Below the pieces are notes generated by a model. The model made no database searches, was not told the DNA's origin, and saw only the letters and a program-made list of their open reading frames with translations. A DNA stretch of 36,251 bases from Rhodospirillales bacterium (GTDB lineage: Bacteria; Pseudomonadota; Alphaproteobacteria; UBA828). The stretch lies in contig JAPPHR010000017.1 in NCBI GenBank assembly GCA_028820995.1, forward strand, positions 27,732 through 63,982, read 5' to 3'. Positions 26,155 through 35,605 of this stretch are shown here, in pieces. Positions within the stretch are counted from its first letter, which is position 1. Each line of letters begins with the position of its first letter. Made by a program: the position numbers and the translations under genes.

Positions 26155-26784
26155 CTAACCGGCGATGCTCGGGCGGGCGGAGACCTCGGCGTGCCAGCGG
26201 CGGGCGTTGGTGTGATCCTCAGGCAGCCCCACCTTGGCTCCCCTGGTCGCGAAGTCGACGATGCAGAGCGCGGTGATGTCGGCGACGCTGAAGCGAGAGC
26301 CAGCGATGAATCGGTTGTCCGCAAGCTGGTGGTCGATGCGCGCGTAGAAGCGGGCGAGCCGCTTCCTGCCGCGCTCGATCAGGGCCGGAATCTGCTCGAT
26401 CGGCTCCTCGAAGCCCGGCAGGCCGCGCCCCGCGAAGGCGGGGGTGGAATTGCGAAACACCTCCGCCACGCCGTTGAAGCCTTCGTTCTCGGCGCGGCGC
26501 TCCCACATGTCGACCATCGCGCGATCCCGCCGGTTCACGCCGAACAGCGGCGGCGCCGGATACGCCTCCTCCAGATAGCGGCAGATCGCCATCGCCTCGC
26601 CGATCTGCGTGCCGTCGTCGAGCTCCAGCATCGGCACGATGCGCCCGTCGAAGCGGGCGAGAAAATCGTCGGTGAGATGGGCGCCCTCGCCGGCCTCCAC
26701 GACTTCAAGCTCGATGCCCTTCTCGGCCACGTAGATCAGCACCCGGCGTGGATTGGGCGCTGCGCCCCAACTGTAGAGCTTCAT
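26155..26784 (-). CDS. Glutathione S-transferase family protein
   Basis: Thioredoxin-like N-terminus 'MKLYSWGAAPNPRRVLIYVAEKGIELE', 'GRIVPMLELDDGTQIGEAMAICRYLEE'; ATG 26784. Confidence 0.88.
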   Translation of the reverse strand: MKLYSWGAAPNPRRVLIYVAEKGIELEVVEAGEGAHLTDDFLARFDGRIVPMLELDDGTQIGEAMAICRYLEEAYPAPPLFGVNRRDRAMVDMWERRAENEGFNGVAEVFRNSTPAFAGRGLPGFEEPIEQIPALIERGRKRLARFYARIDHQLADNRFIAGSRFSVADITALCIVDFATRGAKVGLPEDHTNARRWHAEVSARPSIAG

Positions 26785-26818
26785 TGCGTCTTCCTTTCGG
26801 CTAGGCGGCTTCTCGTGC

Positions 26819-28246
26819 CTAGATCGCGGGCCGCTTGCTGTGCCACGGCTGGGTGGCGGCCTCGAACGCGGCGGACGCGCAGAACACCGCACGATCGTCG
26901 TGGGGCCGGCCCACGATCTGCATGCCGGTCGGCACGCCGTAGGACGAGAAGCCGGTCGGCACGCTCATCACCGGGCACTGGCTCACCTGATTGAAGCCGT
27001 ACGTCGCGATCCAGCCGCCGTAGGCCGAGAGCGGCACCCCGTTGATTCGGAATTCCGGGTCTGCATTGTCATGGTCGGCCTTGACCGCCGGCACCGCATT
27101 CGTCGGGCAGATCAAGATGTCGTGGGACTTGAGGATCGGCTGGAGCTGCTGCCACATCCGGCCACGCGTCGCGTAGCACTGGTAGAGGCGGGCGGCGCTG
27201 AGCCTGAGGCCCCGCTCCACCAGCCTCACGACGAAGGGGTCCATCTCGTACTGCCAGCGGGGCAGGTATTGGCCGACGAGGCCCGCGAAGATACCCTCCC
27301 ACCAGGTCACGCAGACGTCGAGGGCGCCGAAGTCCCAGCCAAGGTCCACCTCCTCCACGGTGCAGCCGAGCTCGCGGAGCACGTCCGCCGCCCGCCGCGT
27401 GTTCTCCTCCACCTCCGGGTCGATCTGGAGGTAGCCCAGGTCCATGGAGAGGGCGACCTTCCAGCCGCGGATGCTGTCGTAGGCCGCTGGCAGCCGGACC
27501 CTGCCCGGCAGGGAGCGGTGGTCCTCCGGGTGCGGGCCGGACATGACGTTCTGCATGAGCGCGGCATCGGCGACGCTGCGGACGATCGGGCCGTAATGCA
27601 GGATGGTCTCGAACGGGTGGTCGCGGTCCAGCGGATTGCGGCCGAAGGGTGGCTTGTAGCCGAATAGGCCGCAGGCCGAGGCCGGGATGCGGATCGAGCC
27701 GCCGCCGTCGGTGCCGTCTGCCAGCGTCGCCATGCCGGCGGCGACCACGGCGCCTGCGCCGCCGGAGGAGCCGCCGGGGGTGTAATCCAGATTCCACGGG
27801 TTACGCGTGACGCCCCAGAGCGGGCTGTGGGTCGCGCCGGAATGGGCGAACTCGGGCGTCGTGGTGCGCAGGTGCATGATGGCGCCCGCGCGCAGCAGCC
27901 GGTCCACCGTCGGCGCCGTGTAGTCGGGGCGGAAGTCCTGAAAGATCTTCGAGCCGAGGGTGGTGATCTCGCCCTTCACCGCGTGGAAGTCCTTGATCGC
28001 GACCGGCACGCCTTCGAGCGCGCGCAGCCGCCCGTCCGTCCGCGCGTACTTGGCCTCGGCCTTCTTCGCCTGCGCCCGCGCCCGGTCGAAATAGTCGTAG
28101 GTGATCGCGTTGAGCTTGGGGTTGACCGACTGGGCGCGCGCGATTTGGGCGTCCATCAGCTCCACTGGCGAGAGCGTGCGTGCCTTGAAGCGCTCCAGCG
28201 CCTCGCTCGCCGAGAGATAGCAAAGCTCCAGGTCCGCCGATGCCAA
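26819..28246 (-). CDS. Amidase (amidase signature family), copy 1
   Basis: Catalytic K in 'VAIKDFHAVKGE'; 'YTPGGSSGGAGAVVAAGM...DGGGSIRIPAS'. Confidence 0.93.
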   Translation of the reverse strand: MASADLELCYLSASEALERFKARTLSPVELMDAQIARAQSVNPKLNAITYDYFDRARAQAKKAEAKYARTDGRLRALEGVPVAIKDFHAVKGEITTLGSKIFQDFRPDYTAPTVDRLLRAGAIMHLRTTTPEFAHSGATHSPLWGVTRNPWNLDYTPGGSSGGAGAVVAAGMATLADGTDGGGSIRIPASACGLFGYKPPFGRNPLDRDHPFETILHYGPIVRSVADAALMQNVMSGPHPEDHRSLPGRVRLPAAYDSIRGWKVALSMDLGYLQIDPEVEENTRRAADVLRELGCTVEEVDLGWDFGALDVCVTWWEGIFAGLVGQYLPRWQYEMDPFVVRLVERGLRLSAARLYQCYATRGRMWQQLQPILKSHDILICPTNAVPAVKADHDNADPEFRINGVPLSAYGGWIATYGFNQVSQCPVMSVPTGFSSYGVPTGMQIVGRPHDDRAVFCASAAFEAATQPWHSKRPAI

Positions 28247-28305
28247 GACTCGCCTCCTGCCGCATCCCCGCCGCGCGCCCTACCCGGCCCGGCGGGTCCT
28301 CCCGC

Positions 28306-29733
28306 CTAGATCGCCGGCCGCTTGCTACGCCAGGGCTGGGTCGCCCCCTCGAAGGCGGCGGCGGCGCGGAACACGCTCAGATCGTCGTAGGGCCGGCCCA
28401 CGATCTGCATGCCGGTCGGCACGCCGTAGGATGAAAAGCCGGTTGGCACGCTCATCGCCGGGCACTGGCTCAGCAGGTTGAAGGGGTTGGTGCAGATCCA
28501 GCCGACATAGGCCGGCAGGCGGACCCCGTTGATCTCGAAATTGGGATCCGCGTCGTCGTGGTCGGCCTTGACCGCTGGCACGGCGAGCGTCGGGCAGATC
28601 AGGATGTCGTGGGTCTTGAGGATCGGCTGCAGCTGCTGCCACATCCAGCCACGGAACACCTGGCACTGGTAGAGCCGGGCAGCGCTGTGGCCCATGCCAG
28701 CCTCGAGCAGCCTCACGACGAAGGGGTCCATCTCGTAGCGCCAGCGGGGCAGCAGGTCGCCGGCGATGGCGGCAAACAGACCCTCCCACCAGGTCATCCA
28801 GCAGTCGAGGACGCCGAAGTTCCAGCCGACATCGACCTCTTCGACCTCGCAACCCAAGTCGCGCAGTATGTCGGCCGCGCGCCGCGTGTTCTCCTGCACC
28901 TCCGGGTCGATCTGGAAGTAGCCCAGGTCCATGGAGAAGGCGACCTTCCAGCCCCGGATGTCGTCGTAGGTCGCGGGCAGGCGCACCTTGTTCGGCAGAG
29001 TGCAGATGTCGTCCGGATGGGGGCCTGACATGACGTTCTGCATCAGTGCGGCATCGGCCACGCTGCGGACCATGGGGCCGTAGTGAAGGATCGTCTCCAG
29101 CGGATGGTCGCGGTCCAGCGGGTTGCGGCCGAAGGGCGGCTTGTAGCCGAAGATTCCGCAGGCGGATGACGGAATGCGGATCGAGCCGCCGCCGTCGGTG
29201 CCGTCGGCGAGCGTGGTCATGCCACCGGCCACCGCTGCGCCCGCGCCGCCCGAGGAGCCGCCGGAGGTGTATTCCAGGTTCCAGGGGTTGGGCGTGATGC
29301 CCCAGAGCGGGCTGTGCGTCGCGCCGGAATAGGCGAACTCCGGCGACGTCGTGCGCATGTGCATGATGGCGCCGGCGCGCAACAGCCGGTCCACCGTCGC
29401 TGCCGTGTAGTCGGGGCGAAAATCCTCGAAGATCTTGGAGCCAAAGGTCGTGATCTCGCCCTTGACCGGATGGAAGTCCTTGATCGCGACCGTCACCCCT
29501 TCGAGCGCACGCAACCGGCCGTCGGTCTTGGCGTACTTGGCCTCGGCCTTCTTCGCCTGCTCGCGCGCGCGGTCGAAGAAATCGTAGGTGATGGCGTTGA
29601 CCTTGGGGTTGATCGCCTGCGCGCGCGCGATCTGCGCGTCCAGAAGCTCGACCGGCGAGAGCGTCCGCGCCTTGAAGCGCTCAAGCGCCTCGCTTGCGGT
29701 CAGATAGCAAAGTTCGAGATCCGCCGTTGCCAT
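28306..29733 (-). CDS. Amidase (amidase signature family), copy 2
   Basis: Same length (475 aa) and near-colinear sequence with copy 1; 'VAIKDFHPVKGE', 'YTSGGSSGGAGAAVAGGM'. Confidence 0.93.
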   Translation of the reverse strand: MATADLELCYLTASEALERFKARTLSPVELLDAQIARAQAINPKVNAITYDFFDRAREQAKKAEAKYAKTDGRLRALEGVTVAIKDFHPVKGEITTFGSKIFEDFRPDYTAATVDRLLRAGAIMHMRTTSPEFAYSGATHSPLWGITPNPWNLEYTSGGSSGGAGAAVAGGMTTLADGTDGGGSIRIPSSACGIFGYKPPFGRNPLDRDHPLETILHYGPMVRSVADAALMQNVMSGPHPDDICTLPNKVRLPATYDDIRGWKVAFSMDLGYFQIDPEVQENTRRAADILRDLGCEVEEVDVGWNFGVLDCWMTWWEGLFAAIAGDLLPRWRYEMDPFVVRLLEAGMGHSAARLYQCQVFRGWMWQQLQPILKTHDILICPTLAVPAVKADHDDADPNFEINGVRLPAYVGWICTNPFNLLSQCPAMSVPTGFSSYGVPTGMQIVGRPYDDLSVFRAAAAFEGATQPWRSKRPAI

Positions 29734-29787
29734 GACTTGTCCCCCCTTGGCCTCCCCTCGCGTGCTCGGCCGCGGCGTTGCGTGCCG

Positions 29788-30864
29788 TCAGCCGAGATGC
29801 ACGACCTCCCGCCGCTTGATGCTCTCGTCGGCGGCGATGACGATGCGCAGGCTGTTGACCGCGCTCTCCATGTGCTCGGAGAGATCGACATCCTCGCGGA
29901 TCGCCTTGAGCAGGAACGCCTGCTCGCGATCGCACAGCTCCTGATGGGTCGGCTCGTCGGCCATGTCGACCCATTGGTCCTCGTGCACGAAATTGTTGGC
30001 CTCGTCGATCTCGCTCGAATGGCAGAGCAGCGCATTCGTCTTCGTGTGGGAATCGATGTCGTCGGAGGCGGCGTGATCCTGCCCCTCCTGCGGCATGACG
30101 ATGCTCACGCAGCCCTTGGGCCCGACCACGTCCTTCACGAAGAACGCGACCTCGCTCATCATCGGGCCCCAGCCGGCCTCGTACCAGCCGACCGAGCCGT
30201 CGTCGAACTCGACATGGAGGTGGCCGTAGTTCTGCACCTTGGTCTGGTCCGTAAGCTGGGCGCCCATGCCGTGCACGCGGACAGGCTTCGCGCCCGTCAT
30301 CTGGCACATGACGTCCACGTAGTGCACGCCGCAATCGACGAGCGGCGTCAGCGACTCCATCAGGTTGCGGTGCCAGTTCCAGGCCGGCCCCCGGCTCTGC
30401 TGATTGAGGTTCATGCGCATGACGAGCGGCTTCCCCAGCGTCCGGGCGCGCTGGATGAACTCCTGCCAGGCCGGGTGCACGCGCAGGATGTAGCCGACGA
30501 CCAGCTTCTTGCCGCTCGCGCGCGCCTTGTCCACCACCGCCTGGGCACCGTCCACAGTCGTGGCCAGCGGCTTCTCGACGAAGACGTGGCAGCCGGCATC
30601 GAAGGCCTTGATGCAGAGATCCTCGTGGGTATTGGGGTAGGTGTTGATCGAGACCGCATCGGGCCGGGATTCGGCAAGCGCCTCGTCGACGTTCTCGTAG
30701 CGCGGCAGCGACGCGAGCTCGGCCGGCAGGTCGTTGCGCCCGCGGATGCTTCGGCTGCACAGCCCCACAAGCTCGAAGCCCTCGATCTTGTCGTAAGCGA
30801 GCGCGTGGCTGAGCCCCATGTTGCCGACGCCCACGACGAGCACCCTGATCGTTCCGTTCTGCAT
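29788..30864 (-). CDS. Gfo/Idh/MocA family oxidoreductase
   Basis: 'IRVLVVGVGNMGLSHALAYD', 'HVFVEKPLATT' motif; ATG 30864 preceded by AAGGGGAGG. Confidence 0.9.
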   Translation of the reverse strand: MQNGTIRVLVVGVGNMGLSHALAYDKIEGFELVGLCSRSIRGRNDLPAELASLPRYENVDEALAESRPDAVSINTYPNTHEDLCIKAFDAGCHVFVEKPLATTVDGAQAVVDKARASGKKLVVGYILRVHPAWQEFIQRARTLGKPLVMRMNLNQQSRGPAWNWHRNLMESLTPLVDCGVHYVDVMCQMTGAKPVRVHGMGAQLTDQTKVQNYGHLHVEFDDGSVGWYEAGWGPMMSEVAFFVKDVVGPKGCVSIVMPQEGQDHAASDDIDSHTKTNALLCHSSEIDEANNFVHEDQWVDMADEPTHQELCDREQAFLLKAIREDVDLSEHMESAVNSLRIVIAADESIKRREVVHLG

Positions 30865-30982
30865 GGCTGCCTCCCCTTCGCCTTCCGCCCGTCGGGCGGA
30901 GCGCGTCATCCGCCGATTCTATTTCTTCTTGTTTCTCATTGTGCCGCCGCGCGCAGACCCGATCAAACGGCCGCAGCGTCGC

Positions 30983-31417
30983 TCAGGCGCCGAGCGGCGT
31001 CGCCACCATGCCCTCGATCTCGATCAGCATCCCCGGATGCGCGAGCTCGGTCACGCCGACGAGCGTCCGCGGCGGCGGGTTTGCCGGGTCGAAATGACGG
31101 GCCGAAATCTCGTTCACGACGTTCTGCCCCGACATGTCGGTGAGATAGATGTTGAGCTTCACGATCCGCGAGAAATCGGCACCCGCCGCCTCCAAAATCG
31201 TGCCGATGTTGGCGAATGTCTTCTCGGTCTGCTCGCGGATGCCGCCTGCCAGCCACTCGGCCTCGGCTACCGGATCGTGCGGGTGCGCGTGGTAGATCGG
31301 AATCGGCCCGCAGCCCGAGAACAGCAGCAGCCGGGCGTCTTCGACCGCGAAGGCCGCGCTGAAGGGGCTGCGGTATTCCGGCTTGAGTGGGATATGGTGA
31401 ATCGGCGTGATCGGCAT
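30983..31417 (-). CDS. RidA family protein
   Basis: 'REQTEKTFANIGTILEAAGADFSRIVKLNIYLTDM' and 'PPRTLVGVTELAHPGMLIEIEGMVA'; ATG 31417. Confidence 0.9.
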   Translation of the reverse strand: MPITPIHHIPLKPEYRSPFSAAFAVEDARLLLFSGCGPIPIYHAHPHDPVAEAEWLAGGIREQTEKTFANIGTILEAAGADFSRIVKLNIYLTDMSGQNVVNEISARHFDPANPPPRTLVGVTELAHPGMLIEIEGMVATPLGA

Positions 31418-31537
31418 GGCGGTGTCCCGTGGCTGGCGCTGGGGCGGCATGCTATCCCATGGCCCGCCGCACCGGAACGGCACGCGCAGGTACGGATTGG
31501 GCGCTCAGCGGACGCAACACGGGCAGCCGACGCCGAC

Positions 31538-31570
31538 AATAAACTGGGGCGGTCACGAGGACCGCCCCAG
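31538..31570 (-). terminator. Rho-independent terminator reading on the - strand
   Basis: Perfect 11-bp stem CTGGGGCGGTC-acgag-GACCGCCCCAG (31544-31570); TTTATT follows on the - strand (AATAAA at 31538-31543). Confidence 0.75.
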
Positions 31571-31664
31571 CTGGAGGATCGACCAGTCGTTGGGGGACAG
31601 CGGGAGGGACGAAGCGCTTCACCGTCACCCGTAGAGTGATGTAGCGGTCGATTGTGGCATTGAT

Positions 31665-32534
31665 GTGGCAGAATTGGGCATGATGGGCCGGCGGCCGGGC
31701 AGCGGCGAAGGCAACCTCGGGCTGCGCACGGCCTCGGCGGCCGTGCTTGCGCCCGCAGCGCTGGGCGCGGCCTATCTCGGCGGTCCCGTGTTCATCGCAG
31801 CAGTCGGGGCAGCGGGACTTCTCGCCTGGCTCGAACTGCGGCGGCTTCTCGGCAAGCCTGTCGTGGGTGTCGCAGGCGCAGCCGGCGTCACGGGCCTGGT
31901 CGCAGCCTGCGTCCTCTTCGCCGTGTTCGGAGCGCCGGCGGCCGTCGCCGCCGCGGCGGCGGCGGCGCTCGTCGTCGCGGGCACGGAGCGCGGGCGGCCG
32001 CGCACCCGTGCAGGAAGCCTGGCGGGGGCCGGGATCGTCCTTTTCCTCGTGGTCGTAACGCTCGCGCTGCGGGGCGACGACCCGGCAGGCCGGGCGACGA
32101 TCTTCTGGCTGTTCGCCGTCGTCTGGGCGAGCGATACGGGTGCCTATGCGGCCGGGCGGACATTCGGCGGCCCGCGCCTCGCCCCCCGCATCAGCCCGTC
32201 CAAGACCTGGGCCGGCGCTGCCGGCGGCGTGGCGGCCGGCGTTGGCGCGAGCATCCTGCTCGGCTGGCTGATGCCGCTCGCCGGCTGGGTGGTAGAACGA
32301 CCGTCGCTCGCTTCCCTGCTTGCCGCAGGCGCGCTCGCCTCGATCGTGGGACAGGCAGGCGATCTCGCGGAATCCGCACTCAAGCGGCGCGTCGGCGCGG
32401 ATGACTCAGGGACTCTCATCCCCGGTCACGGCGGGATTCTGGATCGCGTCGACGCCTATGCCGCGGCCGCGTTCGCGTTGATCCTGGCGACCGTGTTGAG
32501 CGGGGGGCAGCCGCCCTGGTCTTACTCGCCCTGA
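31665..32534 (+). CDS. cdsA: Phosphatidate cytidylyltransferase (CdsA family)
   Basis: 'SPSKTWAGAAGG' and signature 'KRRVGADDSGTLIPGHGGILDRVD'; GTG 31665 or ATG 31680/31683 start. Confidence 0.88.
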   Translation: MAELGMMGRRPGSGEGNLGLRTASAAVLAPAALGAAYLGGPVFIAAVGAAGLLAWLELRRLLGKPVVGVAGAAGVTGLVAACVLFAVFGAPAAVAAAAAAALVVAGTERGRPRTRAGSLAGAGIVLFLVVVTLALRGDDPAGRATIFWLFAVVWASDTGAYAAGRTFGGPRLAPRISPSKTWAGAAGGVAAGVGASILLGWLMPLAGWVVERPSLASLLAAGALASIVGQAGDLAESALKRRVGADDSGTLIPGHGGILDRVDAYAAAAFALILATVLSGGQPPWSYSP

Positions 32535-34150
32535 CCGCGTCGATTGGGACCCCAGTGGTGCCAGACGCCGACGGCGAACGTGACCGCCGTGGCGAGAAGC
32601 AGGAGGATGGCGAAGGTCCACCCCCCCAGCCGAGCGAACGGCGTCGGTGTTTCCAGCGCCGGCGGCAGCGGCACGTCGAGCACGCCGGCTACTCCCAGCC
32701 CGAGCTCGCCCACGACGCGGCCGTAGGAGTCGACGACGGCGGAGATGCCGGTGTTTGCCGCCCGGACCAGCGGCATGCCCTCCTCCACGGCGCGCAACCG
32801 AGCTGCCTGGAAATGCTGGTAGGGCCCGGCCGTGTGCCCGAACCAGGAGTCGTTGGTCACGTTGAGCAGCCATTGCGGCCGTTCGTTCGGCTCCGCACCG
32901 TCTGCGACAACCTCGCCGGGGAACACCGCTTCGTAGCAGATCAGCGGGCTGAAGGGCGGCACGTCCGGCAGTCTCAAGGTGCGCGGCCCCGGCCCAGGAG
33001 AGCTGTCGACCGCTCCGTAGGTCAGGACCCGGAAGTCGAGAATCCCGCGCAGCGGCATGTATTCCCCGAACGGCACCAGATGGTGCTTGTCGTAGCTCGC
33101 GACGATCTTCCCCCCCGGCGCCAGCGCATGGAGGCTGTTCCAGTAGGCGATGGCGCGCCCGGCCGACCGCGTGCGCCGGGGCGCGCCGGTAATCACGTAG
33201 CCGCCGGGCGGTGCGGCCCGTGACACGAAGGTCTTGAGCGTTGCGCTCTCGTCGAAGAAGAACGTCACTGCCGCTTCCGGCCAGATGATGATGTCCGCCT
33301 CGTCGAACCCTGGCTCGTGCGACAGGATGACGTGCTGCGCCAGTCCCGCCTCGCGCAAGCCTTCCTCCCATTTCCGGGACTGATCGACGTTGGCCTGCAC
33401 CAGGCGCAGGTTCACCCCGGTCGGCGCCAGATCGGGCGCCAGCGCGAGGCGCGCCTCGCCGCCGACCCAGATTGCCGCCAGCAGAGAGAACGCGACCGCG
33501 GGTATGAGCCATGTCCGGCGCCCGGCGCGCTCGTCCGCGCGCGGCGCTGCCAACGCCGCCGGCGCCGCCGCGGCGAGGACGGTCACGAAGCTGAGGCCGT
33601 AGACCCCGAACCATGCCGTGGACTGGATCATGCCGAGCGACGGCATCCAGACCGTGCCCATCAGGTTCATAGGGAAGCCGCTCAGGATGTTGCCGCGCAG
33701 CCACTCCACGGCGGTCCAGGCGACGGCGAAGGCGATCACCCGGCCGGCGAGAGGCAGTCTGTTCAGCCGCACCGCGAACGCAGCCAGCGCCGGGAAGAGC
33801 GCGAAGAACGCAGAGAGCCCGAGCACTGCCGGCGCCATCAGCCAGCCGAAGCGGGACGGGTCGGTCAGAAACGCGGCGCCGATCCAGTAGATGCCGACCA
33901 GAAAATGAGCGAAGCCGAACCACCAGCCCACGACGGCAGCCCGCCAGGGCGAGCTGCTGGCATGGATCAACCAGACCAGGCCGGTGAAGGACACCAGCAA
34001 GAGCGGCAGCGCATGCCCCGGTGGCAGTGCCGCCGCAGAGAGGGTTCCGAGGGCGGCCGCCAGCGCCGACCGCCGCCAACCGGTCAGAGCACCGACCGCG
34101 CGCGCAAGCGCCGCAAACCGCGCAGAGGCGGGCCGCCCCGGGTCGGTCAC
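32522..34150 (-). CDS. lnt: Apolipoprotein N-acyltransferase
   Basis: Nitrilase-type catalytic residues IIWPEAA (E), YDKHHLVPFGEYMP (K), SPLICYEAVFP (C); GTG start overlaps the upstream stop (GTGA). Confidence 0.93.
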   Translation of the reverse strand: MTDPGRPASARFAALARAVGALTGWRRSALAAALGTLSAAALPPGHALPLLLVSFTGLVWLIHASSSPWRAAVVGWWFGFAHFLVGIYWIGAAFLTDPSRFGWLMAPAVLGLSAFFALFPALAAFAVRLNRLPLAGRVIAFAVAWTAVEWLRGNILSGFPMNLMGTVWMPSLGMIQSTAWFGVYGLSFVTVLAAAAPAALAAPRADERAGRRTWLIPAVAFSLLAAIWVGGEARLALAPDLAPTGVNLRLVQANVDQSRKWEEGLREAGLAQHVILSHEPGFDEADIIIWPEAAVTFFFDESATLKTFVSRAAPPGGYVITGAPRRTRSAGRAIAYWNSLHALAPGGKIVASYDKHHLVPFGEYMPLRGILDFRVLTYGAVDSSPGPGPRTLRLPDVPPFSPLICYEAVFPGEVVADGAEPNERPQWLLNVTNDSWFGHTAGPYQHFQAARLRAVEEGMPLVRAANTGISAVVDSYGRVVGELGLGVAGVLDVPLPPALETPTPFARLGGWTFAILLLLATAVTFAVGVWHHWGPNRRGQGE

Positions 34151-35073
34151 AGGCGACCGTGAGCCGGGAGTGAGTCGGTACGGCTGACGCGGAGCCTCTT
34201 GATGCGCCGCGGGTCCGCCTCCAGGACATCGAAGGTGAAGCCGGCCGGGTGGCGGATGCGCTCGCCCGCACGCGGCACCCGCTCGGCGAGCGTGAAGACG
34301 AGACCGCCGAGGGTATCGACCGCGTCCTCCTCTTCGCCGTCGAGCAAGGAGACCGCCAGGTGGCGCTCCAGCTCGTCCACCCGCACGCGCGCATCCGCCT
34401 CCATCGCGCCGTCGTCGAGATGGATCAGGGCGGGGGCCTCGATCTCGTCGTGCTCGTCCTCGATCTCGCCGACGATCTCCTCGACCACATCCTCGATCGT
34501 GACCAGGCCGTGGGTGCCGCCGTACTCGTCGACGATCACCGCCATGTGCAGGCGGGTCTCGCGCATTTCCTTCAGCAGCGCAGGGATCGGCATGGACTCG
34601 GGCACGAACAGGATATCGCGCCGGATTGCGTTCAGGTCGAAGGGGCCGTCCCCGCCCCAATGGCCCATGACGTCGCGTATGTGGATCATGCCGACGATAT
34701 CGTCGAGATTGCCGCGATAGAGCGGCATGCGCGAATGGCCCTGCTCCTTGATCGTGGCGACGACCTCGTCGAGCGGGGCGGAGATCTCGACCGCCGTGAT
34801 GTCGTTGCGGGGCACCATCGCGTCTTCGGCCGTCAGCCCGCCGAAGCGGAGAAGGTTGAGCAGCAGGTCGCGCTCGTGGGGGCTTATCTGCTCGGCGATT
34901 TCCTCTTCCTTGAGGATTTCACCGAGGGACTCGCGCCAGGACACACCGTTGCCGCGGCCGAGCCCCTTGCGCAGCCAATTGCCAACGAGGCTCACGACCG
35001 ACGCGCGAACTCGCCCGCCTCGGTCGCCGCCCAATCTGTCGCCGCTAGATGGAGGTTTGTCGTCGTCGCTCAT
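34147..35073 (-). CDS. HlyC/CorC-family CBS-domain protein
   Basis: 'AMVPRNDITAVEISAPLDEVVATIKEQGHSRMPLYRGNLDDIVGMIHIRDVM', 'VVDEYGGTHGLVTIEDVVEEIVGEIEDEHD'. Confidence 0.93.
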   Translation of the reverse strand: MSDDDKPPSSGDRLGGDRGGRVRASVVSLVGNWLRKGLGRGNGVSWRESLGEILKEEEIAEQISPHERDLLLNLLRFGGLTAEDAMVPRNDITAVEISAPLDEVVATIKEQGHSRMPLYRGNLDDIVGMIHIRDVMGHWGGDGPFDLNAIRRDILFVPESMPIPALLKEMRETRLHMAVIVDEYGGTHGLVTIEDVVEEIVGEIEDEHDEIEAPALIHLDDGAMEADARVRVDELERHLAVSLLDGEEEDAVDTLGGLVFTLAERVPRAGERIRHPAGFTFDVLEADPRRIKRLRVSRTDSLPAHGRL

Positions 35074-35116
35074 CGTTCCGCCTCCGCGGCCGTCTGCCGC
35101 GGGGCATATAGGATTC

Positions 35117-35605
35117 TCACAGGTTAACGTAGGGATCGCATAAGCCAAGTGCCAATAGCGTTCGGGACTCGAGCGCGCGCATGCGGCGCTCGGCGACCGG
35201 CTTGTCGTGGTCGTGGCCAAGCAGATGGAACACGCCGTGGACCACCAGGTGGCTCACACGATCGGCGAGCCCCACGCCGGCTGACGCGCTGTCCCTCTCC
35301 ACGGTCTCGCGCGCGAGCACGACGTCGCCCAGCATCAGCGGTTGCTCCGCCTGCGGCTGGGCATGGCAGGGCTTCTCGTGAATCGGAAAGGAGAGAACGT
35401 CCGTCGCGCGATCCTGCCCCCGGTACGTCCGGTTCAGCGTTCGCACGAACGAATCGTCCGCCAGCACCACGCCGAGCTCGACCGAGTCGGGCATGTCTCC
35501 CGCGGCCTCCAGGGCTGCGACCGCGGCGCGGCGGGCCACGCTGCTGGCGTCAGGAAGAGCGGTCGACCACGCCGAATCGCGGAGGCTGATCTCGATCTCG
35601 GTCAT
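35117..35605 (-). CDS. ybeY: rRNA maturation endoribonuclease YbeY
   Basis: '[18 protein letters not shown]' and '[17 protein letters not shown]' zinc-binding motif. Confidence 0.93.
   Translation of the reverse strand: MTEIEISLRDSAWSTALPDASSVARRAAVAALEAAGDMPDSVELGVVLADDSFVRTLNRTYRGQDRATDVLSFPIHEKPCHAQPQAEQPLMLGDVVLARETVERDSASAGVGLADRVSHLVVHGVFHLLGHDHDKPVAERRMRALESRTLLALGLCDPYVNL

Noticed and set aside
26819-29733. Tandem amidases as a transposon-mediated duplication
   Set aside because: No transposase, terminal inverted repeats or target-site duplications seen; simple tandem duplication suffices.
29314-31143. 609-aa + strand ORF opposite the amidase, Gfo/Idh and RidA genes
   Set aside because: Shadow ORF; antisense to three well-supported genes and lacking recognisable domains.
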